Source of the DNA: Armatimonadota bacterium
GTDB lineage: Bacteria; Armatimonadota; UBA5829
Direction: 5' to 3'
Assembly: GCA_012522555.1 (NCBI GenBank)
Contig: JAAYKG010000139.1
Span: forward strand, 1 to 41,631
Length of the DNA: 41,631 bases
In this document: positions 26,494 to 34,785 of the stretch, one piece after another
Numbering within the stretch: the first letter of the stretch is position 1
Layout: each line of letters opens with the position of its first letter
Made by a program: the position numbers and the translations under genes
The notes under the pieces: generated by a model
The model's input: the letters and a program-made list of their open reading frames with translations, nothing else
What the model was told of the DNA's origin: nothing
Databases searched by the model: none

Positions 26494-27822
26494 TTAGCGA
26501 ACCGGTTTGTCCGCATACGTCAACTCGATGACCGTCGCTATCGGGTCGGGATGTGAGGGTGGGGCGATCACCAGAGACGCCCGCATCTCAGTGCCCGGCA
26601 GTTCGGTGTAATCCACCTGTTCATTTATCCCCAAATATCGCGCCGATTGCAGTGATGTTCGCAAATCCGGCAGCCTGATCTCGTCGGACGGCCAGTTGAA
26701 TACGAACAGATATAGCTTGTTATCCTTCATCGTGGCGCGCCCATCGAACATCATTGTGGTAAATGGAGCTCTCGTGGTGCCATAGATAGCCTCGCCGTTT
26801 GTTTTGAGCCAATTCCCAATTGCCTTCAGCCGATCAACGCTTGGGCTGGGAATCTGGCCGAGCGAATCGGGGCCGACATTCAGCAGATAGTTACCGCCTT
26901 TGGAGACTATATCGATCAGATTGCGCTCAAGATTCTGCGTAGATTTCCAGTTGTTATCGGTTGATTTATAGCCCCAGGTATCGTTCATCGTCATGCAGGT
27001 TTCCCAATCATTATCGGAGTCGGCTTTTGGAATCTCCTGCTCCGGGGTGCCGAAATCGCCATCGTAAAACCCCAGCCGATTGTTCATTATGATCCCAGGC
27101 TGCAATTTGAGCAGCGGCAGCAGCATATCGGCTCGCTGCTGGTTCATATCGGCCGGGGTATCCCACCACATAACAGCAATCGGGCCATAATTGGTCAGCA
27201 GTTCTTTCACTTGGGGCACCGCGACGTCTTGAAGATACTTGTCCATATCCCCATCCTGCGCCTTGTCCCAGTGTCCTCCGGCCATCGCAGCCCCGCCGGG
27301 GTGGTTCCAATCCTGGGCTTGGGAATAATAAAACCCCAGCTTTATTCCTTCTTTGGCGCAAGCCGCGGCCAGTTCTTTAAGGGGGTCGCGTTTGAACGGA
27401 GTGGCGTCGTAGATGTTGAACGGATCGGTTTTTGAGTGGAACATCGCGAAACCGTCGTGATGTTTGCTCGTGATGACGATGTATTTCATTCCCGCCTGCT
27501 TGGCGAGTTTCACCCACTCTGCAGCGTCGAATTTGGTGGGATTGAACTGCTCAGGCAGTTTTTGGTAATCTGCGCACGGAATCTTGCCGTGCAGCATTAT
27601 CCATTCCCCAACGCTCGGCACGTCCTTGCCTTCCCATTTGCCGGCTGGAACCGAGTAGACCCCCCAATGGATAAACATGCCAAACTTGGCTTCCCTCCAC
27701 CAGGCCATTTTTGCGTTGCGCTGTTCGCGAGTCTCCACAAAAGGTTTGACCGCGGAATCCGCCGAGGTCAGCGTAAGTGTCATTATAGCCATCGCCGTAA
27801 GAGCGATTCCCAATGCGTTCAT
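26494..27822 (-). CDS. Secreted alpha-L-fucosidase, GH29
   Basis: The protein has 442 residues with a signal peptide (about 1-23) and the GH29 barrel: WWREAKFGMFIHWGVYSVPAG, YIVITSKHHDGFAMF, LGFYYSQAQDWNHP, and the nucleophile region PIAVMWWDTP with Asp221. GGNYLLNVGPDSLG is also family-typical. A short beta domain ends the protein. It releases terminal L-fucose from glycans outside the cytoplasm. The start follows AGGAGG at good spacing. It is monocistronic and convergent with hcp. No fucose-utilisation genes are adjacent. The acid/base residue cannot be fixed by eye, as it varies in this family. Confidence 0.92.
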   Translation of the reverse strand: MNALGIALTAMAIMTLTLTSADSAVKPFVETREQRNAKMAWWREAKFGMFIHWGVYSVPAGKWEGKDVPSVGEWIMLHGKIPCADYQKLPEQFNPTKFDAAEWVKLAKQAGMKYIVITSKHHDGFAMFHSKTDPFNIYDATPFKRDPLKELAAACAKEGIKLGFYYSQAQDWNHPGGAAMAGGHWDKAQDGDMDKYLQDVAVPQVKELLTNYGPIAVMWWDTPADMNQQRADMLLPLLKLQPGIIMNNRLGFYDGDFGTPEQEIPKADSDNDWETCMTMNDTWGYKSTDNNWKSTQNLERNLIDIVSKGGNYLLNVGPDSLGQIPSPSVDRLKAIGNWLKTNGEAIYGTTRAPFTTMMFDGRATMKDNKLYLFVFNWPSDEIRLPDLRTSLQSARYLGINEQVDYTELPGTEMRASLVIAPPSHPDPIATVIELTYADKPVR

Positions 27823-27854
27823 AATACAACCTCCTGACGAGCCGATGCTCGACC

Positions 27855-27863
27855 ATTATACCA
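27855..27863 (-). promoter_or_regulatory. Extended -10 promoter of the fucosidase gene
   Basis: On the minus strand TGGTATAAT is a consensus -10 box with the extended TG motif; -35 is poor. The start would be near 27848, leaving about 26 bases before the ATG. Confidence 0.5.
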
Positions 27864-27946
27864 TTCCATGCTACTGCTTTTCGCCTAATATACGATATTT
27901 CCTCCATAGCCCGAACGATGCGTGCATCTGATTTGCAGCGGGATTC

Positions 27947-27976
27947 TTGACAGGATGGGGCTTGTCGGGGTTTAAT
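27947..27976 (+). promoter_or_regulatory. Promoter of the wecG-pfkB-comF unit
   Basis: TTGACA (27947-27952) and TTTAAT (27971-27976) are 18 bases apart, giving a start near 27983 and a leader of about 80 bases. It is divergent from the fucosidase promoter. Confidence 0.5.
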
Positions 27977-28063
27977 TGTGTCGGTAGATTGTGCGGGGAA
28001 TCGTCTTGTATTGCGTTTCTAGTTTTCTAAAGGTTCTGAAATATGCCGGTCGGAGGGCGCAGG

Positions 28064-28816
28064 ATGCGTGATCTCGACCATATCTCTCTGCTTGGGGTCA
28101 AAATCCACCGCGTCGACATGGATGGCACGCTGGCGCTGGTTCGCGATTTTGTGGAGAGCGGCAGGCCGCATATCATCGTGACTGCGGATGCATCGAGTGT
28201 GATGCGCGCTCAAAGAGATACGGAGTTTCAATATCTCGTCAATGCGGCGGATCTCGTAACCCCCGACGGATTTGGCGTCATAAAGGCTGCCGCTGTGCTC
28301 GGCTCTCCACTAATCGAGCGGGTGAGCGGGGTGGAGATCGCAAAAGAAATGTGCAGGATGTCCGCTGAGGAAGGGTTTTCGATCTACTTTCTCGGAGCCG
28401 CACCCGGAGTGGCTGAACTTGCCGCTCAGAATTTGAAAGCCTGATTCCCGTCGCTTAATGTCGCAGGGGTCCACGACGGCTACTTCCGCCCCGAGCAAGA
28501 TGCCGAGATTGTGGAACAGGTGAAGGCGTCCGGCGCACAGGCTTTGTTGGTGGCGATGGGAATCCCGCGCCAGGAAAAGTTTATTTATGATAACCTGAGC
28601 AAACTTGGCGTCTGTGTGGCGATGGGCGTGGGGGGTTCGTTTGATGTATTCTCCGGGAAGGTCAAACGCGCCCCGATGTGGTTTCAAAACCACGGCCTAG
28701 AGTGGCTCTATCGGCTCGCAAAAAATCCGAGCAAGATTAAAAAAGCGGCTTGCCTACCCAGATTCGCGGCGCTGGTGCTGTGTCGGCGGCTGGCAAATTT
28801 GCGCCGCGATTATTAA
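28064..28816 (+). pseudogene. WecG/TagA/CpsF-family glycosyltransferase (GT26) interrupted by in-frame TGA
   Basis: A single frame of 251 codons starts at the ATG at 28064 (GGAGG seven bases upstream; an ATG at 28043 is in frame but lacks a site). It is interrupted only by TGA at 28442-28444. Before it: TADASSVMRAQRDTEF, DLVTPDGFGVIKA and the SIYFLGAAPGVAELAA turn. After it, without loss of frame: HDGYFRPEQD, AMGIPRQEKFI, GVGGSFDVFSGKVKRAP and LEWLYRL. Family comparison places a basic residue at the TGA (LKA-R-FPSLN), so CGA to TGA is the simplest change. Intact members transfer N-acetylmannosaminuronic acid or related sugars in wall teichoic acid or exopolysaccharide synthesis. The first fragment lacks the C-terminal substrate lobe. 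It heads a unit with the kinase gene 17 bases downstream. Confidence 0.82.
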
Positions 28817-28833
28817 ACAAATTGGAGATCTAT

Positions 28834-29751
28834 ATGTCAGCAAATCATGTTTTGATAGTCGGCAGCGTAGCGCTCGATTCCGTGCAGACTCCTTCGGGCC
28901 GAGCTGTGCGTGCTCTCGGAGGGGCGGCCGTGTATTCCTCGGTTGCGGCTAGTTTTTTTGCCCCGGTGAGAATGGTCGGCGTGGTCGGAGAAGACGTTCC
29001 CGCTGAACATGTAGATTTTCTGAAGTCACGCAACATCGACGTGATGGGCCTGCAAATAGTGCCCGGCGGCAGGACTTTTCATTGGGCTGGAGCTTATGAA
29101 GGCGATATGAATCAAGCCGACACCCTCGCCACAGAGTTGAACGTTTTTCAAGACTTCCGCCCAGAACTGCCTGAAGCATATCTCTCGTCCGATTATGTAT
29201 TTCTCGCGAATATCGACCCGGAACTGCAGCTCACAGTCCTCGATCAAGTGCCGGCAGCCAAACTGAAGGCTGTGGATACTATGAACTTTTGGATCACCAG
29301 CAAATACGATGCTCTGCGAGAGGTTATAAGCCGGGTCGATGTGGTATTTATCAACGACGCCGAGCTGAGGCAGTTTACTGGAATTGTGAACTTGACCAAG
29401 GCCGCCGCCGCGGTTCACGACCTCGGGCCGAGCTATGTGATCGTGAAAAAAGGGGAGCACGGGGCGGTTATGTATTGCAATCAGGAGATGTGTTTTGCGG
29501 CCGCTTCGTATCCTCTCGCCGAGGTTGCCGACCCGACCGGCGCTGGGGACAGCTTCGCCGGTGGATTTATGGGTTATCTGGCCGGCACAGGGCAGATCAA
29601 CCCGACTAACCTGCGCAGAGCAGTCGTCTACGGCAGCACCCTCGCCAGCTATAACGTGCAGGAGTTCAGCCTTAATCGATTCAAGAGCCTCACAAAAGGA
29701 GAGATCGCCAGTCGCTATGACGAGTTCAAACGGATTGTGCTGATAGATTGA
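28834..29751 (+). CDS. PfkB-family carbohydrate/nucleoside kinase
   Basis: The protein has 305 residues. The start at 28834 follows TTGGAG with six-base spacing. The ribokinase fold is shown by the N-terminal substrate strand VLIVGSVALDSV, the RALGGAAVYSS glycine motif, NDAELRQFTG, VIVKKGEHGAV, and the C-terminal signature ADPTGAGDSFAGGFMGYLAG with catalytic Asp239. The sugar or nucleoside substrate cannot be told. It ends in TGA, which overlaps the TTG start of comF by four bases (TTGA), so the two are translationally coupled. Confidence 0.88.
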   Translation: MSANHVLIVGSVALDSVQTPSGRAVRALGGAAVYSSVAASFFAPVRMVGVVGEDVPAEHVDFLKSRNIDVMGLQIVPGGRTFHWAGAYEGDMNQADTLATELNVFQDFRPELPEAYLSSDYVFLANIDPELQLTVLDQVPAAKLKAVDTMNFWITSKYDALREVISRVDVVFINDAELRQFTGIVNLTKAAAAVHDLGPSYVIVKKGEHGAVMYCNQEMCFAAASYPLAEVADPTGAGDSFAGGFMGYLAGTGQINPTNLRRAVVYGSTLASYNVQEFSLNRFKSLTKGEIASRYDEFKRIVLID

Positions 29752-30524
29752 GCGCGATCTCGGCGGTGGGCGATTTCCTGAAAGGTGTCTGCAGCGGGAT
29801 TCTGGAATTGTCTTTTCCTGTCCACTGCATGGTTTGCCGCGACCTCTCCGAAAGCTACCTGTGCGCAAAATGCCGACAGAAAATCACACTTATCGCGCCG
29901 CCGATATGCACAAAGTGTGGCATACCCAACGCAACGCCCCGCTGTTGGGGCTGCCTGAAGCATCAATTTCATTTTGAGCTCGCTCGCAGTGCAGGTGCGT
30001 TTGAGGGGGCACTCCGAGAAGCGATACATGCTCTGAAATATCGCAGCATATGGATGCTGGCCGAGCCACTGTCAGAGGTGCTGATTGATGGCTTTATTGA
30101 GTCGCGGCTGCCGAAATCCGTGGATATGATAGTACCGATACCGATCCACCCCTCCAGAAAAGCCCACAGAGGATTCAATCAATCCGAATTGATCGCGAAG
30201 GGATTGGCGAAACATTTGTCGATTCAGATGGATACCAAAACCCTGGTCAAAAGCAAAAAGACCCCGCATCAGGTCGACGTGCCGTTTGAGCAGCGCCGGA
30301 TCAATATATACGGCTCGTTTTCCGTTGTCCGTCCGGAGCGGGTAAAGAACAAAAAGATAATGCTCATCGACGACGTCATCACTACCGGCGCGACTCTCGA
30401 CGAAGCCGCGCGAATGCTCCTCGATTCCGGAGCTTCAACAGTCGTGGCTTATACCCTGGCCAGGAGCATACAGTACATTAAAGAAGCTCCGTGCATAGGG
30501 GCGCGGAGCAAAAAAAATCGATAG
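29748..30524 (+). CDS. comF: ComF-family phosphoribosyltransferase-like protein
   Basis: The protein has 258 residues. The TTG start is inferred from the overlap with the kinase stop; a GTG at 29766 is an alternative. An N-terminal zinc-ribbon-like region has paired cysteines (HCMVC, LCAKC, CTKCG, RCWGC; about 23-70). The rest is a type I phosphoribosyltransferase fold with VPIPIHPSRKAHRGFNQSE and the PRPP loop IMLIDDVITTGAT. ComFC/GntX proteins take part in DNA uptake in naturally competent bacteria, though their biochemical role is unsettled. No other competence genes are in the window. It ends in TAG next to an eight-A run. Confidence 0.9.
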   Translation: MSAISAVGDFLKGVCSGILELSFPVHCMVCRDLSESYLCAKCRQKITLIAPPICTKCGIPNATPRCWGCLKHQFHFELARSAGAFEGALREAIHALKYRSIWMLAEPLSEVLIDGFIESRLPKSVDMIVPIPIHPSRKAHRGFNQSELIAKGLAKHLSIQMDTKTLVKSKKTPHQVDVPFEQRRINIYGSFSVVRPERVKNKKIMLIDDVITTGATLDEAARMLLDSGASTVVAYTLARSIQYIKEAPCIGARSKKNR

Positions 30525-30527
30525 GGG

Positions 30528-30545
30528 CCACAGGCTAGCCTGCGG
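30528..30545 (-). terminator. Candidate terminator of the cold-shock gene
   Basis: A 7-bp stem with a CTAG loop overlaps the TAG stop of csp. It is followed about ten bases later on the minus strand by a run of eight T. The gap between stem and T-run makes it a weaker candidate. Confidence 0.4.
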
Positions 30546-30738
30546 ACTGAACGTTTGCGGCTTGAGGCCCTTTGGGACCTTCGGATACTTCGAACTCTAC
30601 CTGCTGACCTTCGTAAAGGGTCTTGCGGCCATCCATATTGATCGCCGAGTAGTGTACGAAGATGTCCTTGCCTTCATCGGTAGCGATGAATCCGTAGCCT
30701 TTGGCGTCATTGAACCACTTTACTACACCGTTTTGCAA
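30535..30738 (-). CDS. Cold-shock protein (CspA family)
   Basis: The protein has 67 residues. It begins at a TTG at 30738, nine bases after AAGGAGG. The frame is open further upstream to 30873, but that part does not match the family. The CSD fold is complete, with RNP1-like KGYGFIATD and RNP2-like DIFVHYSAI, and it ends [10 protein letters not shown]. It binds single-stranded RNA and DNA and acts as an RNA chaperone. A non-coding stretch of about 180 bases separates it from hspR and probably contains a long 5' leader, as is common for csp genes. I could not read a convincing promoter there. Confidence 0.93.
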   Translation of the reverse strand: MQNGVVKWFNDAKGYGFIATDEGKDIFVHYSAINMDGRKTLYEGQQVEFEVSEGPKGPQAANVQSAG

Positions 30739-30920
30739 GTAATCCACCCTCCTTTGCCTATTGCGCGTAAATCTGAGCCCATCTTTCCGAGCATCGTTTT
30801 TCGGCAAAGGGACTTCTTCAAACTTACACGATCTCAATGCGTCGCTAGCAATCCGATCAAATAATGTCACCATCTACGCAGTTTGCACACCAATCAGATC
30901 ACAAGCGCCGCCTGCATCTA

Positions 30921-31253
30921 TTACTTATCCAAGCGTTTAAGCAATTCCTCCATTTCACGCTGAATTTTTTCCATTTCTGTGTCCATCTCGTCTTGCATAA
31001 CCTGCATTCGTTCCAGCAGACCCAAAATAACCTCCACCCCGGCCAAATTCACGCCCATATCCTGAGTCAATCGCTGTATCTGGCGCAGCCTGTCGAGGTC
31101 ATTCTCGGAATACATGCGGTTTTTAGAGCCTATTCTGGCGGGCTGTATCAACCCCAATCGCTCATACATCCGCAAAGTCTGAGGATGCAGCCGGCACAAT
31201 CGAGCCGCGACGCCTATCATATAGACAGGTTCGTCTTCATTTGTCTGTCTCAT
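30921..31253 (-). CDS. hspR: HspR, MerR-family heat-shock repressor
   Basis: The protein has 110 residues. A MerR-type winged helix-turn-helix (about 10-78) reads YMIGVAARLCRLHPQTLRMY, then the wing residues RIGSKNRMYSENDL. It is followed by a short coiled coil (about 80-108) with heptad Leu/Met. This is the HspR pattern. Such proteins repress dnaK operons by binding HAIR inverted repeats, often with DnaK as co-repressor. It is the last gene of the dnaK-hsp20-dnaJ-hspR operon, 27 bases after dnaJ, and a HAIR-like repeat overlaps the operon promoter. The start has GCGAGG upstream. Confidence 0.92.
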   Translation of the reverse strand: MRQTNEDEPVYMIGVAARLCRLHPQTLRMYERLGLIQPARIGSKNRMYSENDLDRLRQIQRLTQDMGVNLAGVEVILGLLERMQVMQDEMDTEMEKIQREMEELLKRLDK

Positions 31254-31280
31254 AGCATCGGCCTCGCTTCCTTAAATATA

Positions 31281-32216
31281 TCACGCAGCCTCGGGTTGTC
31301 TAAGCTTTCTCAGTTGTTCGAGGATCGCGCGTTCTTCATCGGTTAGATTTTCCGGTATTGTCACACGCACTTTGGCAAACAAATTGCCGCGTCCGCTATC
31401 TTTTGGTTTCGGCATCCCCTGCCCTGGCAGCCGGAAAACCCTGCCTCCGGACGTTGATGCCGGCACTTTCATCTTTACCCGCCCTGTCAAAGTGGGCACC
31501 TGCACTTCTCCGCCCAACGCAGCAACGATATAATCTACAGGCACTTCCACATACAAATCGTCACCGCGCCGCTCGTATACCGGATGCGGGCGGATATTTA
31601 TCTTAATAAGCAGATCACCGCGGCCCGCAGGGCCATCTTGTCCCTGGTTCGCCAGACGGATCTTCTGTTGGTCTTTGACACTTTTAGGGATCGTTATATC
31701 AAGTTTGCGCCCATTGAGGGTAACAGATCGCTTCGCGCCGTGAAAAGCGTCCTCCAGCGAGATTTCCATCTCGGCCTCGATGTTTTCGCCTTTCTGCGGC
31801 GCGGCGCCACGACGGCCGGCTGCCTGCCCGCCTCGTGCGCCATGCCCAAACAGCATTTCGAAGAAATCGCTGAATCCCTGGCCGCCGCCAAAGTCGACAT
31901 TGCCCTGGTCCCCCATTCCACCATAGTCGAAGGTGAATGAGTCCCACATCGGCCCCGGCCCGCCGCCGCCCGGCTGTTGGCCGGCCTGCTCCCAATACTG
32001 CCCGAACTGGTCGTATTTGGCGCGTTTGTCCTTGTCAGAGAGGACCTCATAAGCCTCGCTGATCTCCTTGAACATATCCTCCGCGGCTTTGTCGCCAGGG
32101 TTCACGTCCGGATGATGCTTACGAGCGAGCCTACGATAGGCGGCCTTGATCTCCTTTTCAGTCGCATCGCGGCCGACCCCCAATGTCGCATAGTAGTCTT
32201 TGTAATTTCGAGCCAT
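31281..32216 (-). CDS. dnaJ: DnaJ-family co-chaperone without zinc finger (CbpA-like)
   Basis: The protein has 311 residues. Residues 4-70 are the J domain with HPD ([10 protein letters not shown]). Residues 75-140 form the Gly/Phe-rich linker. The two C-terminal beta-barrel substrate domains follow (about 145-300: [18 protein letters not shown], then [14 protein letters not shown]). The four CxxCxGxG zinc repeats of type I DnaJ are absent, so it is a type II (CbpA-like) J protein. It delivers substrates to DnaK and stimulates its ATPase. The gene is between hsp20 and hspR. A GC hairpin just upstream may lower its expression relative to hsp20. The stop is TGA. Confidence 0.92.
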   Translation of the reverse strand: MARNYKDYYATLGVGRDATEKEIKAAYRRLARKHHPDVNPGDKAAEDMFKEISEAYEVLSDKDKRAKYDQFGQYWEQAGQQPGGGGPGPMWDSFTFDYGGMGDQGNVDFGGGQGFSDFFEMLFGHGARGGQAAGRRGAAPQKGENIEAEMEISLEDAFHGAKRSVTLNGRKLDITIPKSVKDQQKIRLANQGQDGPAGRGDLLIKINIRPHPVYERRGDDLYVEVPVDYIVAALGGEVQVPTLTGRVKMKVPASTSGGRVFRLPGQGMPKPKDSGRGNLFAKVRVTIPENLTDEERAILEQLRKLRQPEAA

Positions 32217-32239
32217 ATTTAACTCGGCTTAATACAACA

Positions 32240-32265
32240 GGCGCCGGGCATCTGCGACCGGCGCC
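32240..32265 (-). terminator. GC hairpin between hsp20 and dnaJ (attenuator or processing site)
   Basis: A perfect 8-bp stem (32240-32247 with 32258-32265) with a 10-nt loop lies ten bases after the hsp20 stop on the minus strand. It is followed by TGTTGTATT, not a strong U-run, so a partial terminator or mRNA-stability element is likely. Confidence 0.5.
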
Positions 32266-32275
32266 CGATGTTTTC

Positions 32276-32713
32276 CTATTCTTTATTGATCTCGATCTTC
32301 TTGGGCTTGACTTCTTCGGCCTTCGGCACGGTTATCTCAAGCACACCGTCTCGATATGCCGCCTTGATCTTATCCGGCTGCACAGGCACACCGATGCTGA
32401 ACGACCTTTTGAACGGGCCATACGCACGTTCCACACGGAGATATTTATCCTTAGATCCCTCGTCAAACTTGCGCTCACCGCAAATTGTCAGAGACTCCGA
32501 GGTCACCTCGACGTCCATGTCCTCGCGACTTACCCCAGGCAGTTCGGCGCGAACAATCAAGTCGTTCTCACCCTCGATGATGTCGACAACCGGCGCCCAG
32601 GTCTTCTCGGCGCCCTCGGCCTCACCACGACTGATTTGTTCGTTGAACACACGGTTGATTCGATCCTGCAGCGCGCTCATTTCGCGAAAAGGATCCCATC
32701 TACTGATCATCAT
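32276..32713 (-). CDS. hsp20: Small heat-shock protein (Hsp20/alpha-crystallin)
   Basis: The protein has 145 residues. The N-terminus RWDPFREMSALQDRINRVF is typical of bacterial Hsp20. The alpha-crystallin domain (about 42-135) includes ELPGVSREDMDVEV, FKRSFSIGVPVQPDKIKAAY and DGVLEITVPKAEE. The C-terminal IxI anchor is represented by KKIEINKE. It is an ATP-independent holdase that keeps denatured proteins ready for DnaK refolding. Two adjacent ATG codons (32713 and 32710) follow AAGGAG. It is placed between dnaK and dnaJ, where grpE is often found. Confidence 0.93.
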   Translation of the reverse strand: MMISRWDPFREMSALQDRINRVFNEQISRGEAEGAEKTWAPVVDIIEGENDLIVRAELPGVSREDMDVEVTSESLTICGERKFDEGSKDKYLRVERAYGPFKRSFSIGVPVQPDKIKAAYRDGVLEITVPKAEEVKPKKIEINKE

Positions 32714-32742
32714 CTTGCTGTTCGCTCCTTTCGTATTGATAT

Positions 32743-34575
32743 TTATTCGACATCAAATTCCGCGTCTATGACGCTTTCGTCCTCGGCTTTGCCCGCAGAC
32801 TCCTGCTCAGGCGCTGTCGGCTCACCGGCCTGCTGCTGCGCAGACTGCTCATAAAGCATCTGAGAGAGCTTGTAGCTGGCCTGCTCTAAACTCTCCGCCG
32901 CCGCCTTGATCTTTTCCGGGTCATTAGACTCAAGCGCCGATCGCAGCTCGGTCATAGAGTTTTCTATGGCCAGTTTATCCGCCGACGGAACTTTGTCGCC
33001 GAGGTCTTTCAACATTTTATCGGTCGCATAAAGCATCTGCTCCGCGTGATTTTTCGCCTCGGCGGTTTCCCGCAGGCGTCGGTCTTCGTCGGAATGCAGA
33101 TCGGCTTCCCTCATCATCTTATCGATCTCTTCTTTGGAGAGCCTCGTCGAGCCGCTGATCGTTATGCTCTGCTGCTTGCCGGTCGCAAGGTCCTTTGCAG
33201 AGACGTTGACGATGCCGTTTGCGTCGAGGTCGAATGTCACCTCGACCTGTGGAATGCCCCTCGGCGCCGGCGGAATACCCGTCAGATGGAAGCGGCCCAG
33301 GCTATGGTTATACTGCGCCATCTCCCGCTCGCCCTGCAGAACGTGTATTTCAACCTCGGTCTGCCCGTCCGCAGCGGTCGTATACGTCTTGGATTTGCGG
33401 GTTGGAATCGTCGTGTTGCGCTCGATGAGCTTGTCAGTGATTCCACCCAAAGTCTCGACGCCCAACGTAAGCGGGGTCACGTCGAGCAATACCACGTCCT
33501 TGACCTCACCGCCAAGCACCCCGGCCTGGATCGCCGCTCCGATAGACACCACCTCATCCGGGTTGACCCCTCTGTTAGGCTCTTTACCCCCAGCCAGCCT
33601 CTTGACCAGTTCCAGAATCATCGGCATTCGGGTAGCGCCCCCGACCATCACAACCTCGTTGATATCCGAAGCAGAGATTTTAGCGTCGTCCATCGCCCTC
33701 TTGAACGGCGCCTCACAGCGCTCCAGCAGATCGCGAGTCAGCTCTTCAAATTTCGCACGAGTGACGGTCATATCCAGGTGCTTTGGTCCGGTAGCATCCG
33801 CAGTCACATACGGCAGATTAACGCTGGTCTGAACCATGCTCGAAAGCTCGATTTTGGCTTTCTCGGCGGCTTCTCGGACCCTCTGCAAAGCCTGTCGGTC
33901 GCTGCGTAGATCGATCCCCTGAGACGCCTTGAAGTCATCGCAGATATAGTCGACTAATCGCTGATCCCAGTCGTCGCCACCAAGTTTGGTGTCTCCGGAA
34001 GTGGATTTGACCTCAAAGACCCCTTCGCCGACATCGAGCACGGACACGTCAAATGTTCCGCCGCCAAGGTCGAACACCAAAACCGTCTCGCTGCCTTTCT
34101 TATCCAGCCCATAAGCCAACGCAGCCGCCGTCGGCTCGTTGATGATACGCAGGACTTTCATCCCCGCGATCTCTCCGGCATGCTTGGTGGCGGTGCGCTG
34201 CATGTCATTAAAATAGGCGGGCACAGTGATGACTGCCTGGGTGACCTCTTCGCCGAGGTATGCTTCCGCATCGGACTTGAGTTTTTGCAAAACCATAGCC
34301 GATATTTCTTCGGGGGAATATATCTTCCCGTCGATATCGGTTGGGTGGTCCGTTCCCATCTCTCGCTTGATGGATGAGATGGTGTGATCCGGGTTCAGGA
34401 TCGCCTGACGCTTTGCGGTCACGCCGACGAGCCGTTCGCCGCTCTTCGTAAATGCGACGACCGATGGGGGCGTCCTGGAGCCTTCGGAGTTCGGGATAAC
34501 TACCGGCTCCCCGCCTTCCATAACGGCGACCACGCTGTTAGTGGTCCCTAAGTCTATACCTACAGTCTTAGCCAA
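32743..34575 (-). CDS. dnaK: Chaperone DnaK (Hsp70)
   Basis: The protein has 610 residues with a TTG start eight bases after GGAGGT. The nucleotide-binding domain has [37 protein letters not shown] and [12 protein letters not shown]. The substrate domain begins after [19 protein letters not shown]. The lid is helical and ends in the acidic [11 protein letters not shown] tail. The N-domain is slightly shorter than in E. coli, like DnaK of many Gram-positive-type lineages. It is an ATP-driven folding chaperone and heads an operon with hsp20, dnaJ and hspR. No grpE is present in the window. Confidence 0.97.
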   Translation of the reverse strand: MAKTVGIDLGTTNSVVAVMEGGEPVVIPNSEGSRTPPSVVAFTKSGERLVGVTAKRQAILNPDHTISSIKREMGTDHPTDIDGKIYSPEEISAMVLQKLKSDAEAYLGEEVTQAVITVPAYFNDMQRTATKHAGEIAGMKVLRIINEPTAAALAYGLDKKGSETVLVFDLGGGTFDVSVLDVGEGVFEVKSTSGDTKLGGDDWDQRLVDYICDDFKASQGIDLRSDRQALQRVREAAEKAKIELSSMVQTSVNLPYVTADATGPKHLDMTVTRAKFEELTRDLLERCEAPFKRAMDDAKISASDINEVVMVGGATRMPMILELVKRLAGGKEPNRGVNPDEVVSIGAAIQAGVLGGEVKDVVLLDVTPLTLGVETLGGITDKLIERNTTIPTRKSKTYTTAADGQTEVEIHVLQGEREMAQYNHSLGRFHLTGIPPAPRGIPQVEVTFDLDANGIVNVSAKDLATGKQQSITISGSTRLSKEEIDKMMREADLHSDEDRRLRETAEAKNHAEQMLYATDKMLKDLGDKVPSADKLAIENSMTELRSALESNDPEKIKAAAESLEQASYKLSQMLYEQSAQQQAGEPTAPEQESAGKAEDESVIDAEFDVE

Positions 34576-34671
34576 TTGAGTTCACCTCCGCGAACACTCG
34601 ATACCCAATTTGATTGCCTATCAAACAGGACAACAGGTATTAGTCCTGTCATCTCACTTTACCTGGATATT

Positions 34672-34703
34672 AATATATCACTTGCGCACATGACTGTCAA
34701 GTG
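34672..34703 (-). promoter_or_regulatory. dnaK promoter overlapped by a HAIR-like inverted repeat
   Basis: On the minus strand TTGACA (34695-34700) and TATATT (34672-34677) are 17 bases apart, with the start near 34664. CACTTG (34679-34684) and CAAGTG (34698-34703) form a perfect inverted repeat with 13 bases between them. That is the CTTG-N13-CAAG spacing of the HspR-bound HAIR element (CTTGAGT-N7-ACTCAAG), although the inner three bases of each half differ. The site covers the -35 box and the spacer, where bound HspR would block polymerase. Confidence 0.65.
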
Positions 34704-34785
34704 CCTTGTAGTAGTCTTTTTGGCTTTTTGCCCATTTTCTTTAGATATAAAGAGTCGTCGGGGAATTATTCGGAGTTTGCCGACA

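Noticed and set aside
20860-28444. UGA recoded as glycine, as in Gracilibacteria and SR1
   Set aside because: TGA is a normal stop in many genes here (for example before the transporter terminator and the tandem TGA TAA of hcp), and the second TGA aligns with a basic residue rather than glycine.
30739-30873. N-terminal extension of the cold-shock protein to an ATG at 30873
   Set aside because: The extension does not match the family, and a strong ribosome site precedes the TTG that gives a normal 67-residue protein.
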